Origin: Cadophora sp. MPI-SDFR-AT-0126
Taxonomy: Eukaryota > Ascomycota > Leotiomycetes > Helotiales > Ploettnerulaceae
Assembly: GCA_020747065.1 (NCBI GenBank)
Contig: JAGMVK010000010.1
Location: 620,001-684,000 of the forward strand
Length of the DNA: 64,000 bases
Reading direction: 5' to 3'
Shown here: positions 1 to 12,200 of the stretch, piece after piece
Numbering within the stretch: position 1 is the stretch's first letter
How the letters are laid out: the number at the start of each line of letters is the position of its first letter
The notes under the pieces: model-generated
The model's input: only the letters and a program-made list of their open reading frames with translations
What the model was told of the DNA's origin: nothing
Databases searched by the model: none
Program-made: the position numbers and the translations under genes

Positions 1-647
1 CCCCTAAAACGGGGGATGATGGCCCAGCCGATAGTTGCAAATCTCGATGCCGGCAACGCTTGCTAGGAGACGGTTCAGCCGACGACTTGGTGCTCTGCTG
101 CATAGGGTACTAAATGATGCTGTGACCCGCGATGAGAAGGATGGCCTCTATTCCGCGTCTCCAGAGGGGACTGGACTCCTTCGGTCGCGGCACTTCATTG
201 TAGTGCCTTCATTCTCTTTCTCCTTCATAAAAGTCAATCTAAAAGAGGCGTGAACCCCTGAGTTGATGACGCAGGTGGCGTGTTAAACTCCACACAATGA
301 CGCTGCCATGTGCTCTGGATTCGACTCCACCAATGAGCGATGCTGGGGTGGAGCCATACTCAAATCATGAGATCTTCACGTGTTGTGCGCGCAGTTAGAG
401 AAAAGTATTTTGTGGGGGTGGATGCTGTCAAGGGATCAAAGCTGAAATGTTTTGACATGTTTATCGATGACAGTGGATTTGAGATGCTACTGCACTGCAC
501 GTAGGAATATGGAAAACCGCATAACAGATTATGTGGATATGATATGGAGAGCTTCGAGGAGGCAAGGAAGCGAAGCAAACGGAGACCCTACACGAAGAAA
601 AAATTGTAACGGCATCAAGCGAATATCTCCTGCCTGAAATCATCACC
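1..647. other. non-coding stretch, nothing recognised
   Basis: Only short ORFs of about 60-70 codons on both strands, overlapping one another and without family resemblance or intron signals. I see no RNA gene. The stretch leads directly into the inverted-repeat element that follows. Confidence 0.5.
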
Positions 648-915
648 TATCCCCTCAAGCGGTGAAAACGCCTTTTAGCGTTATTTTCAGTGGTCTTAGC
701 GTTACTTTAAGAACACCCCTCTTTCAACTCAACATAAGTCTCGTTTATTAGTATATATAAGTACTATGTAATAATATTAAATCATAAATCGAAGCTAATA
801 AAGTTTTCTATCTTATTGAAATCTTTATAACTTTCCTTTTACATAGGATGCAGGCACTTGAATACATAGCTATTTTCGCGCTAAAAGGCGAAGCGAATCA
901 CCGCTTGAGGGGATA
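648..915. mobile_element. MITE-like element with terminal inverted repeats and TA target duplication
   Basis: The left end reads TATCCCCTCAAGCGGTGA at 648-665 and the right end at 898-915 is its exact reverse complement. Just inside, CGCCTTTTAGCG (669-680) is matched by CGCTAAAAGGCG (about 879-890), so the imperfect inverted repeat extends to about 30 bp. The outermost TA on each side (648-649 and 914-915) fits a TA target-site duplication, leaving a 264-bp element. The interior is AT-rich and has no ORF. Short length, long TIRs, TA duplication and no transposase are the marks of a non-autonomous Tc1/mariner/pogo-type MITE. Class is inferred from the TA duplication; no autonomous partner is visible in the window. 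Confidence 0.8.
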
Positions 916-2212
916 GCTCTAACTACTCACCGGCCTTCAACCTCCTTCCTTAGGAAAAGATCCCCAAGATGACACAAAACAAGACTTACCCAGCTGCTAG
1001 TTGGGTGGATCTGGACTGCAGAAGACCACCCGGCATTGAATGCAGTTGGGACTTGGATCGAAAGGGAAGGGATCAGACGAATCCTTGGACGGCCCGAGTT
1101 GCACTCACTCCGACATTCGAAAAACCTCCTACTCCCCGTAATTTTCGGTGAGATTCTCACCGTCATCCACTGGATGCAACCCGGCAAGGTCTCGCGATCG
1201 AGATCTCGAAAGCCCTGGTTGGGAAGCTCATGGATCGAGGATGGATCCCTTCCTCAGACGCCTGCCTGCCTCAAACTTGCACCTTGCCTGCCACTCGGGC
1301 ATTTCGTTGTTTTGGAGAATCAAAAAGCGGCATGGCGTCGACTTTAAACGGTGTGACCCGAACCGCTGTCTTCATTGCAGTGCTTGGCAAGGCGGGTAGT
1401 TGGAACTTCGGATGCAGGCACTGCACTCTTGAGGTTGAAATGTAAGATGTCTTGCGGTTTACAGTCTGAAAACAAAAGATGACATCTGAAAAGACAGCAA
1501 GTTCGTGAAGATATACTACTACGTTTGAAGAAGGACGCTCAGGTTGGCTTGAAATGTGTAAAATTGGTGCAAGATTTTCGCAGACAACAAGTGAGCATAT
1601 ACGGCGAGCTCCTTTCGTGGCATAATCCATCTGAACGATGAAAACTCTGTACCATCTCACACAGCATTTTGTGTTCGGATTGGTTGACTGAATTTTTGGA
1701 GTTGTTGTTCTTGAGTCTCGATGTTTTCTTGAGTCTTGCTTTCTTTGGGGAAGAATGATAGGGTCTCGGCTCATCCGGCAGCTAGTGGTGCCGAGCCAAA
1801 AGAGGAAAGAAGCTTCTCCGCATTTGAGATGGAGCTTATCCAGGCACCACGCTCGACACCACTCAACCATCCCACCTCATCCATCCCCACCCATCAACAA
1901 CAACAACCTTTGGAAGTTTGGACGAAGCAAAGCAATTGGTTCTTTGCTCGGCTTCTTTTTGGCAACCTGGCTCCGACAAGGCAGAGTAGGAGTAGATCTC
2001 GGACAAGGACTGGATCCAAGTCTGCTTCCAACTCTCGCTCCAAGACAAAACATCGGCCAATTTTTGCTCATTTTGTGATCCCTTTGGCTGGTATCCTCAG
2101 GTATGCTAGGGATGACTACTCGTTCACTCTGATTTTGTTGTGAGTATATGCTGACAAATGTGGTAGTGCAGTTACAGCTCGACTCTACGATATTGGTGGG
2201 TCAGCAGAGAAG
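916..2212. other. intergenic DNA and promoter/5' leader of the M13 peptidase gene
   Basis: The longest ORF here is a 199-codon minus-strand frame at 1271-1870, rich in Cys, Arg and Ser, with no recognisable motif; I treat it as chance. The last part (about 1860-2212) lies just upstream of the metallopeptidase start and includes short CAA-repeat and pyrimidine-rich tracts, so it probably holds the promoter and 5' UTR. Confidence 0.4.
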
Positions 2213-5002
2213 ATGGCTCGAGGTATGAATAGCCACTCCCGCACTTCGCACGATGAGCATATCCCAGTACTTTAGCAAGTCATTTACTCTATAGATACTG
2301 ATTTGGCGATTTAAAGCTCAGGACGACGCAGAACGAGCGCCTCTTTTACCAGATTCCCGGAGAGATCAAGATGTTGATGCTACTCCGCGTCCCAAGAAAG
2401 CTGCCAGATGGTTAGCTCGTAATGCAGTCGCCGTATTCATGAGCTTGCTGATTTTAGCCGTCATAATTGTCCTCTGCGTCTTTTTTGGAAGTATGTAGCT
2501 CTAAATCCCACTAATGCCGACTCTTGTTAATTGTCACCAGTGTATCGTTCTAAGAAACCCCACACCAAGACAAGCGTCTGCCTCACTCCTGCATGCGTCC
2601 ATGCTTCCTCCGAAATTCTCTACAACCTTTCCCCTGAATATAAGACTATCGATCCTTGCAATAATTTCGAGGAATTGGTGTGCGGAGGTTGGGATGAACA
2701 TCATGATCTGCGGCCCGACCAGGGAGATGCTTTCACTGGAACCATCATGAGTGAAAATTCACAAATGCTTCTTAGGCATATCCTGGAGGCGCTATACCCG
2801 GGAGACTCGAAGGTTAGCACCCTAAAAATGTACAAGAGCACAACACTGATTATAATCCCTCAAGCATTCTAGCTTTTCTCCCGCACAACTGCTCGAAACT
2901 CTCTCGTCCGTTGATCAGCAAAACTTTGACAAATTGAAGGCTGCATATGATGCGTGTATGGACGAAGATACCATTAAGAAGGTGGGCGCGAAACCTTTGC
3001 TTGAGATCCTCCACCAAGTCGCAGATATGTTTCCGGTCGAGGAATCAGCTTTCAGCAGGCGGACTCCCATCTTAGCTAAGGACAATAAGGATGTGTCGAG
3101 TACTTTGCTCTACCTCGCAAAACTGGGTATCCCAGCCTTAGTTTCCTTGGGTGCTGGCGCTGATGACAAAGATCCTGACTCGGTGGTTGTCCAAGCTTCA
3201 CCTCCGTGGAGAATTGGTCTGCCTGCAAAAGAGCTGTACAGTGATTCTGCAATCACAAGGAAGTACGAGGATACTATCGCTCAGATCCTTGCTGTTCTCC
3301 ACCCTGATCATTCACACGAAAATGCAACTATCCATGCTCAATGGATGAAAACCAGTGGTCATGGGAAAATTGCGTCGAGAGGCCGGAGCGAGGACTTTGC
3401 TCATGAGGTTGTTGAATTCGAAAAGAAGTTGGCAGCAGCATCTCCAGATGCAGAAGATAGTAACGACGTTACAGTGGGTTTAAGTTCAGAGCACAACACT
3501 GCATGCACTGACAGAAACAGAAATACTACAACCCAATGTCTCTCAAGGACGCAGATAACTTGACTCCTCAGATTCATCTATCTAACATCATCGGCGAACT
3601 CGAACCTTCAGATGTCGATACAAACCGTATCATCATAGCCTCACCTGATTACATGAAGAATTTGACAAAAATTCTCTCAAGTACTTCGAAAGAGGTGCTG
3701 CAAACATTCTTTTGTTGGAAAGTCATCCAGGCTTTTGCTTCCGTAACTGAAACAGATGCCCTTGTGCCATATACCCGTTTCATCAATGAGCTTCAAGGGA
3801 AGGTAATGTACCCGAGTGCTTGGGGAGTGCTAGATGCTAATATTGTCAGGATCCCGACTCTACCCAAGATCGATGGAGAACTTGTGTCGAACACGTTGAC
3901 GATGGTCTCGGCTGGATTCTGAGCCGCTTCTTTGTTGAGAAAGCTTTCTCGGAGAAGGCGAAGCAATTCGGCGACCAGATCGTTTCCGACATCAAGGAGA
4001 CTTTCATTGAGAAGCTCAAAAAGACCGATTGGATGGACAAGAGTGTTGTTGAACTGGCAATCGAGAAAGTTCACAAGATTGTCCAAAAGATTGGGTATCC
4101 AACCAAGGTCTGTCACCCACCCTCTCCTCAACTTCGGAACATGTTGCTGCTCGTACTGCGAGTATCGTTACGTCTTCAATTTCTCGCCATTTGCTAATGA
4201 TTTGTAGAGCCCGGAAATAATGAACCCACCAGTGTTACAGGATTATTATCGATCTATCAACATTACGCCTACAACGTTCTTCCAGAACGCATTATCCATG
4301 AATCGTTTCGATGTTGCTCATGAATGGTCTAGCTTAGGCAAGCCAGTTGATCGAGACCAATGGGATATGACAGTTCCCACTGTGAATGCTTACTATAATC
4401 CACCGGGCAATGAAATTGTGTTTCCAGCAGGCATCATGCAGTTCCCAGTATTCGATGTCGAGGTTCCTCAGTATCTCAGCTACGGCGCGTTCGGTTCCGT
4501 TTCAGGCCACGAATTATCCCATGCATTCGATTCTACCGGCCGTCACTACGATCAGAACGGTAATTACACTGATTGGTGGACAAATAGTACAGTAAAGGCA
4601 TTTGAAGAACGTGCTGAATGCTTCGTCAACCAATACCACGAATACACTGTACCAGGACCTGATGACAAGCCTCTCCATGTCAACGGTCGACTCACTTTAG
4701 GTGAGAATATCGCTGATGCTGGAGGAATTACTGCAGCGTTCGGTGCCTGGCAAAAGCGCAGAGAGCAAACTGCAAATGAGAACCTCCCCGGCCTTGATTT
4801 CTTCAGCCAGGAGCAGCTATTCTTTGTCAGCTACGCCAACTGGTGGTGTGGAAAGAGCCGAAAGGAGACTGCTATCAATCGCATCTACACCGACCCTCAT
4901 GCTCCGAAGTGGGCAAGAATTCTTGGGACGATGGCGAACTCGAGAGATTTCAAGGAGAGCTTTCAATGTACGGACAAGAAGCCTACTTGTGAGCTTTGGT
5001 AG
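2213..5002 (+). CDS. M13-family zinc metallopeptidase (neprilysin/endothelin-converting-enzyme type)
   Basis: Seven exons join in frame to 799 aa: 2213-2222, 2317-2490, 2541-2812, 2865-3473, 3521-3802, 3850-4107, 4208-5002. The N-terminus is a cytosolic tail (residues 1-38) followed by one membrane anchor at about 39-61, so this is a type II membrane protein with the peptidase outside the cytosol or in the vesicle lumen. The large Peptidase_M13 N-terminal region follows, with the YNPMSL segment. The catalytic domain carries zinc site HELSH near residues 636-640 and the second-zinc-ligand/substrate motif ENIADAGG near 700-708. The protein ends CELW, matching the CxxW end typical of M13 enzymes. 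M13 enzymes cleave peptides on the N-terminal side of hydrophobic residues; the substrate here is unknown. The tail holds ERAPLL, which fits the acidic dileucine sorting signal. The first coding exon is only 10 nt. The frame closes perfectly and all key residues are present. Confidence 0.95.
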
Positions 5003-6606
5003 GGGAAATAGTGACAACAACTGGGTGCATGGCGTTAGGACATCGGAAGTGGGTTGGCTGTGTGTATATCTAAATTAACAGAGTGTATATCGTTGTCAAC
5101 AGAATAGGTAGGTACTCAAAGTATTCAAGTTTACTGCAAGTAAATACAAGGCATGCCAATCACTGAAATGGTGATTCATAGTGGATTCACCCGCTCGATG
5201 TGCCAATTCACTGAAAAATGCTGCACCTTTGAACGTCCCAAGTGGGACGGCTGAAAACTGTTTTAATTGGTTTGAATCATTCACATTTCTCGATTCAATA
5301 CCGAGTACATGTCGGGTACCGCACGCGCCCTTCAATCGACCACAGGGTCCCGTCCATGCTTGCTAGACATTTCACTACTCCGCAGGTTGAATCCCGTTAT
5401 TCGGACACCGAAGGAGGATTGTCCACCCACTTCTCCACAGCTGCAGACCAGGATCTCGTATGATGACCAATCCCAGAGATATCTCGGTCTTGATCATCGA
5501 GCGTTTCAATACGCGCATTTTGTGTGGGTTCGGTCTGGTAGTAATGGTACGGACGGAGTGCAAGTCAGCCTTACCATGAAAGTACTACGGAGTGACTTGT
5601 TCGTACAAGCGACCTTTCGGACCTGAGACTTGGCATTTTGGTTGGTCCAGCTCCTCTGAACTTCCTTTCGAGACTCGAGACAATGTGTTTGACAGTGGCA
5701 CGCGAAGGAGCGATCGATGGACAAGAGATGAGGTGGGAAGACGAGGCTTGCTTGCGAGTTGCGAGTCAGTGTGTTCTGGTATTGTTACACACCCTGACTT
5801 CCTTCGTTCTGAGGCCGTGAAGTGTGGATGATGATCTGCAGACAACTCCAAGCCTTCATCTCGTCATTTCTTCTCGTCAAAAGTCCCTTGCCTCAAATCT
5901 GCCTCGCGAAATCGCTCTCGTCCACAAAAAGAGACTTTTATTTTCAGCCCCAGGACCATTTTCCTGCCGTTCTGCGACATGTCAAATCACAACACCCTCG
6001 ATCTTGCCGCGTTGGGCGAAATCAGCCATTTGCCTGCCGCGCCAAGAGCGTTCGATATTTCGCTTTAGGGCTCGTGGCGCTCGAGGGCGGTCGTGGTTGG
6101 TTTGGGTGGGGATGACGGGTGGGAGAATTGGGACGTGCGGTGTGAGGCTGAAGAGGGATGTCTAAGCTTCTTTGCCTTTTGAAGTGACAGTTGTGCTCGC
6201 AGGTGCCTGAGCAGGGGAGCTTTGGCTTGCGGGATGGCTCATCTGGTGGTGAGGAAGATGCTCCACCTGGCGTTCAAGCCCATTCAAGCCCTAAATGCCT
6301 CTAGTCGGTGAGTGAGTGTTTTAGTGGAAGGATGGACATGCATGTAGAATTGGATTTGAGAGTGGTGGTTGCTTCTATTAATGGGCTGCGGCTGGAGCTT
6401 GTGTTTCTGTTCTTATTACTCTGTCCTCCGTGTGTTGTTGATTCTGTGTCTTTGCATTTCTCCAGTCTCTCGTCACGTCAAACTTTCGAGTCGTTTGTGT
6501 TTGTTTCTATCTAGTAGTGCAGGTCCTTCGAAGCAGTCAGTTATTTTGCAGTGCTGATCGAAAACTTACCTTTTACGGACGTGTCAATAATTCCATTGAG
6601 ACGAAG
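5003..6606. other. intergenic region, no gene seen
   Basis: Overlapping ORFs of 60-113 codons occur on both strands without family features. The right end (about 6300-6606) is T-rich on the plus strand and probably forms the promoter and 5' UTR of the following membrane-protein gene. Confidence 0.4.
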
Positions 6607-7657
6607 ATGGAGAGCGAGAAGCCAGCGAAGGCTAGACAGCCTATCTGGATCCCTATCGTTCATGTAGCTCAAGTATTCTTGTCTGTTATTATCCTTGGTT
6701 TGTCAGGATATCTCATTCATGGGAAATACTTCAATACCTTGGGTTATGATATCTTCACTGTTCGTTCTCCTCTCACAGCATCTCGTCTCATTCTCGATCC
6801 TAACATAAAATCAGTCTCTTCTCACCTGGATCGTGGTCGCCTATCTCCTAATCACAACCTTCATCTCTTCCCTACACAAGCTTTCCCATCCATTCATTGT
6901 CATCGCCGCAAATGCTTTGCTGGTCCTTTTCTGGCTGGCAGCTATGGGTGCCACAGCTCACCTGAGATCGACGTTCAAGTACAATGTTAACATTTATGGA
7001 TGTTATGATGATGGGAGCTCGGTGGATAGCACGACGTGTATTGTAGGTAGGGATGGCTTGGAGAAGAGAGCCGCCGTTGCAACGAAGACAGGTTTGGCTA
7101 TGATGAGTGCGATTGCTGGGCTGTCTGCTTTGGTCATGTAAGTACCTTTCTCCTTCTCATCAGCAACCTGCTTCTGAAGTCGAAGAGCAATCAAAGGAAT
7201 TAGAGGTAAATAACTGACCAAATCCAGGCTCCTCTTCATTGCGACCCTCGTATACGCCGTCATGACCTGGTACAAATCCCGCTCCACGACCACAAATGTA
7301 GCAAACGCGCCCCAAAAACCGGAACAACAAGGAGAAGGCTACCAAATGGCTGCTCCTCAACCACAGTATGCACCCGTTACTCAACAACAGCAACAGCAGC
7401 AGGTTCAATATGCGCCGCCACCTCAACCATATTCTCCTCCTCCGCAACAGGCGTACTCGCCTCCACCACAACAGACTTATTCACCGCCTCCGCAAGTGTT
7501 TACCCCACCTCCTCAAGGGTATGAACAACAGCAGCAGTATGTGGGTGGCCAGCAGTATGGACAGCAGGGTGCGCCGGTTTCACCGCAGGCAGGGCACTCG
7601 GAGCTGTATGTTCCGCCGCATCAGCAGAGTGAGTTGCCTTCGCATACGCAGAGGTAG
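6607..7657 (+). CDS. MARVEL-like four-helix membrane protein with Pro/Gln-rich tail
   Basis: Three exons (6607-6759, 6815-7137, 7228-7657) give 301 aa. Four hydrophobic segments are visible: about residues 13-36, 52-68, 77-97 and 133-160. They are short-looped and the chain starts with a short cytosolic tail, the arrangement of fungal MARVEL-domain proteins, which sit in plasma-membrane or vesicle membranes. The loop between helices 3 and 4 holds two cysteines (YGCYDDG and STTCIV), common in this group. After the fourth helix comes a cytosolic tail of about 135 residues rich in Gln and Pro, with a YSPPPQQ-type repeat unit occurring about four times. The first intron uses a GTTCGT donor; it is supported because it alone keeps the second helix in frame. 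Exact function unknown; the family assignment rests on topology rather than a sequence search. Confidence 0.85.
7429..7521 (+). repeat. tandem YSPPPQQ-type coding repeat
   Basis: Within the C-terminal tail of the MARVEL-like protein a seven-residue unit, roughly YSPPPQQ, recurs four times with decay (the last copies read TYSPPPQ and VFTPPPQG). It follows a run of glutamines. Such tails resemble scaffolding or disordered low-complexity segments; length may vary between strains. Confidence 0.7.
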
Positions 7658-9211
7658 AGGGAGGTAGATAGACGTGCTATGAATGGCTGGTGACTTTGTA
7701 GGAGGTTGTTGAGAGCTTTTGGGAGTCTGGCAGTTAGCAGATGTTGGGGAAGTAGTTGGAAGGGAGGAAGCATGGATGCAAGCTGTAGAAGCCGGTGATG
7801 TTGATTGAGGCTGGAAGGTTTGTTAAATCTGCGGAATTGATGCTAAATTTATCTTGAACTCAATCTGTGTAAAATCGCTGTGCTTGGAAGTTATTGAGGC
7901 GTGTTCCTGTTACTTTCCTGGACCTTCCTTCCTTCCCTGCCTCCCAAGATCACATACTTCCTGGTGACTTGGATATCATTAAGGTTTCTAGCACAGCTCG
8001 CAGACTCCTCGCTTCATCACCAGACTCGAGTTTCATTCCCTCGTCTTCTGATATTCATTGAGTGAATTTAGACAAGCTATGAGATGGCGCCAAGAAATTC
8101 AGCCTCGTTTGTAACAAATGCACCAGATGTAAACCCGATCCCTGGTACAACTCATGGAGCATATCTTAGTATTTCAGTGTATCTGAGGCAGACTCACCTG
8201 AAGATCTCGAGATATCTTGGGACCTTTCAGACTTGCGATGAGTGAATTTGGATTGAGAGTCTGTTCTGGGTAAGATATCGAGTATTGACTTGGCGGTTCA
8301 CTGTTTCGATGGCGAAACAATTGGAAAGTGAATGCGCATACAATCGATAGAGGTCAGCAAGTAGACTAAGTGACTCAATGAGTACGACGATTCAATAATT
8401 GGTTGGTGGCATTATTTACGTTGCTTTGGGATGAAGTTGAACAGCTAAAAGTCCTCAGCCTCGTCCAAACACCATCAACAAAACAGTAAACAACAGATCT
8501 AAATCATCCAATTGATGTAATACTTTTCATAAATCCACGCATAAACTCTCCATGTAACTCACCAAAGCATTTCCCATCCTCAGTACTCATTTATTGCATG
8601 AGGTCATCCCACATGCTTGCTATTGCCCTTCATGAGGCGAGGCTGCGATCGTTCCTTCCCTATTCATCAACCTATTCACCAAAAAAGTCAGAACACGCTA
8701 ACAAACAAAGCTTGGCACCCGTCAGTCATAAACGCGCTCTTCTTCTCTCTCCCTCCTTCTTCCTTCCTTCATGAACAACAACTTTCTGATTCTCAATCAC
8801 CAAGAACGTCGGTACTTCTCTGCACTCATCCTACAACCCAAGCCAACCAATTGACACACAATCTTGACTTTCTCAGCCTCGCATTCAATCCCTGCTAGCT
8901 TTTTCACTCATCACCCAATCGCGTGCGACTGTTCAGCTCAGCCACGTCCGACCGAGAAACACCGCTAACAGCCAACCCTGCGCGAGAACTTTGGAACTTC
9001 AAGGTCCAAGATCGATCCGCTTCTCAATATCTTTGCTTGCGCGCGTCCGACGAGCGTTTTCGCATCGACTCGAGTCGCGACTTCTTCTAATCTTTGTTTC
9101 CTTCACCTCCATACCGACGCGCTCACCTTCACCGGTGCACACAGCAACCTCACCTCACCTCACCTCACCACGTATCATAGCCGGCGTACTTCGTAAGTCG
9201 AGTCGCCCATC
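7658..9211. other. intergenic: 3' UTR, then promoter and leader of the next gene
   Basis: No ORF with family features. From about 8600 the plus strand turns pyrimidine-rich with no G-rich tracts, typical of a fungal 5' leader. Just before the start codon lies a short CCTCA tandem repeat (9148-9170). Confidence 0.45.
9148..9170 (+). repeat. CCTCA pentanucleotide repeat in a 5' leader
   Basis: Four and a half head-to-tail copies of CCTCA lie about 40 bp before the start codon at 9212. Likely a slippage-prone leader tract; no function is implied. Confidence 0.8.
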
Positions 9212-12200
9212 ATGCCTCCCAGAAAGGACAAGTCCTCGGAGGCACCTTCAAAAGCCTCGAAGGGTTCGAAGGCAGCTCCAAAGACAAAAGCAGCAAAGGC
9301 TACCAAAGCTCCCAAGGCCCCAAAGGCACCAAAGACACCCGCCCCAGCACCTGCTGTACAGGCTCCTGCAGTACAAGCTCCTGCTGCTGCGCACCCATTG
9401 AACCCAGAGAGAGATGTCCGTCGACGCACTCGAGCCAACCCGAGTCCGGGTCTCAGCGAGCGAAAAGCCATCGACAAGGAGCCTTCATTCGCAAAGAAGA
9501 AAGCCACCATTCGCCGCACTGCTGTCCAAAACGCTGCTGCTGCTCGCGACCACGACGCTGAAGAGTCGACTCGCACAGAAACCCCATCCGCATCTCACTC
9601 CCCAGAACTTGAGGAATCTCGTTCTACCTCTCCAGAACTCGCTCCGCAACCACCATCTACCTCTATCACGCCCGGTTCTTTCGCCACAGGTTCTTCTGGT
9701 CACCAAGCTGCTGAATCATCGAACAAATTTTCTCGTGGCACGAAGCGCACCCGCATCCAGGTTGACGACTCTTCAGACGCAGACACAGAGGATGTCAGCA
9801 CAGAGCGCCGAGCAAAGCGTCCTCGAGGCGACGATCAGCCCTTCGAGCACTACTCTCCATTTACCACCTCGAATTCCAATACTCAGGTCAGTGACAAAAC
9901 TGTCCAAGCCACTCCACAAACAGTTACCATCGAACATACCGAGGCAACTCCACAAACACCTACCAGAACCAAGGAGAACGTTGGCGAACAGCGACCAGCC
10001 TCGTCTCTCTCAGTCACAAACAATAATACATCTACATATTTCACTCCTCAAGCTGCTACAGCCGAGGTGCTTGCTGAGGCAGAGTCAGAGGTTATCGCTG
10101 GCGAGCAACCACTTTCTCTGGCTGTGACTCCAGCCGTCCAAGGACCAGCCGATGCAACAGCTTCTTCTTCGAAGTCAGCAGCAAAGTCAGTGGCCAAGCC
10201 ACCATCTATGACAGCCCCTAAGACTGCCACTCGTAGGCTCACCATGGGCCCAGACCTTGAGCACGAGGCCATGATGGAATCATTGAGTCGTCGTCAAAAG
10301 CAACGCCCATTGCCCAGGAACATCCTCTCAAGAAAGTCGAAACCTGTTGAAGAAGTTGAACGACTTCATTTTAGCGACGCGTCTGATGGCGAGGACTTTG
10401 AGCCACTTGATGCCGAGGGTTTCCGCACTGTCAAGGAGAACGCCAAGTTCACGCTTGCAAATCTTGCAGCTGAAAAGCAAGGCAAGCCAAAGCCGTACGT
10501 CTGGGGTCCCAACCCAGCACTTGAAAAGGTAAGTTCTGACCCCGCTGAGTCCCATGCTTCATACTAATCTCTCCGTAGAAGAAGTACCGAAAGCGAAGCG
10601 ATGCTCATACCGCTACGCCTACCCGTAAGAGACAAGATCCTCAAAGATTTATTGCGATTCACGTTCAAACCCAGAACGGCCCCGAATTTCTCAATGTTTC
10701 TGCCGCTATGAGCGAAGCCCTACTAAAGACCTATCGCATGATCACAGAATATTCAAATGATATCAAAGATGCCGATGACATTGAGGCTGCCTGCAAAATC
10801 TTGATCAAATCCAAGAGAGATGCCGCTGCCGCCGCTGCAGTACCAAGCATTGACGACAACCAAGTCATGGTTGACCAGTCTTCGGCAGGACCTTCTGCTG
10901 TTTCGGCGCTAGACATGACTCCTGGAGATGATCCTGCGGTTGAGTCCCAGACTCCACCGGGAAGCCTAGCTGTAGGATGGTCTCTCATGTCCACGGTCAA
11001 GAGTGTTGTTTCGAAGCCCTTCGAGTTCTTCGCTGGTGGAAGCCAACATGCTGGTCCATCCAATGCTGATAACCAATCAGGATCTCCGTCAAAGATGCCA
11101 AATACACCAACTCCCGCTGGTCGCTTCCAACGCGGTGACCCATTGAAGCGCCGCAACCTACTGAATAAGGGCAAAGGAAAATCTCCTGCCGTTCCATTGA
11201 GCAAGGTCAACGAGTTCGAGGAACATTCACAAAATTCCAGAGGCAAGCAACGAGAGAGCATGGTAGAGAGCACAGCCGAGGATGACCTCCCACATCATAC
11301 CCCATCAGTTCAGGTCGACGCTTTCAAGCAGCCTCAACGCATTCATCGCCGTGATAAGGCGTACTATGAAAGAAAATATGCAGTTCCTCCCATTGATCCA
11401 GCTACAGGAAATTACGTCACTGCTCGCACCTTCTACGCAGTACCGTACCCTCCATCAAGCGATGAAGAGAGCAGCTCCGATGAGGACTTTGAGACGGGCC
11501 TTCCAAAAGGTCCTCGTTTGTATGTCATGCAGGTAGATAAGACGGAGAAGGACCTCCTGGAGGCCGAACGTGAAGAGAAGGAGCGCCTGGCTCGAGAGGC
11601 GGAAGAGGAAAAGGAGCGTGTAGCAGAGGAGGCAAGATTGGAGATTGAGCGTCGGAAGTTGCAGCGAGCAAAGGATCAACACTATCTGGACTTCATGCCC
11701 ACGGATCTTGACGATCTCGTGAAAGCCGATCCGAAGTTCTGGCTCTTCAAGAGGGACGATTATTCCGAGTTGCGTATGGCCAGACGATATGAGATGAATC
11801 GGTCACTTCCAGGTCAGGAATATCCAAGCGACAGGATGAAGATGTTTCTTGCTATCCATCACCAGAGGAATTTCACTGTTGGCGCGTTCACCTCCGGCAA
11901 AGAGGTCTTGTCTTGGGAGGAGAGAGTCGAGAGACAAAAGCTTTTACCACCTCCACCCCCGAAGCCGCCAGGATATATTCGGCCAAGGAAAACTATAGTT
12001 TTCGGATCGGAGGAGTGCTTGAAGTGGCAAGCTGAACGATTGGCCCAACTCGAAATGGAAAGACATAGGAAAAGATGCTGGGGATGCAAGGAATGCAGAA
12101 GAGGCAAGTATCTCCCTGGCCTGCCCAAGGATCCTTTGTTGGACGAAGAGGACGCCGGTGACAGTGATGCTTCGGCTTCGTCCGCCAATGCTGACGGCGA

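Noticed and set aside
1271..1870. 199-codon minus-strand ORF
   Set aside because: No family motif, composition rich in Cys/Arg/Ser, no splice context; lies in the upstream region of the peptidase gene.
9175..9576. Minus-strand Ala-rich ORF opposite the large nuclear-protein gene
   Set aside because: Shadow of the Lys/Ala/Pro-rich coding strand.
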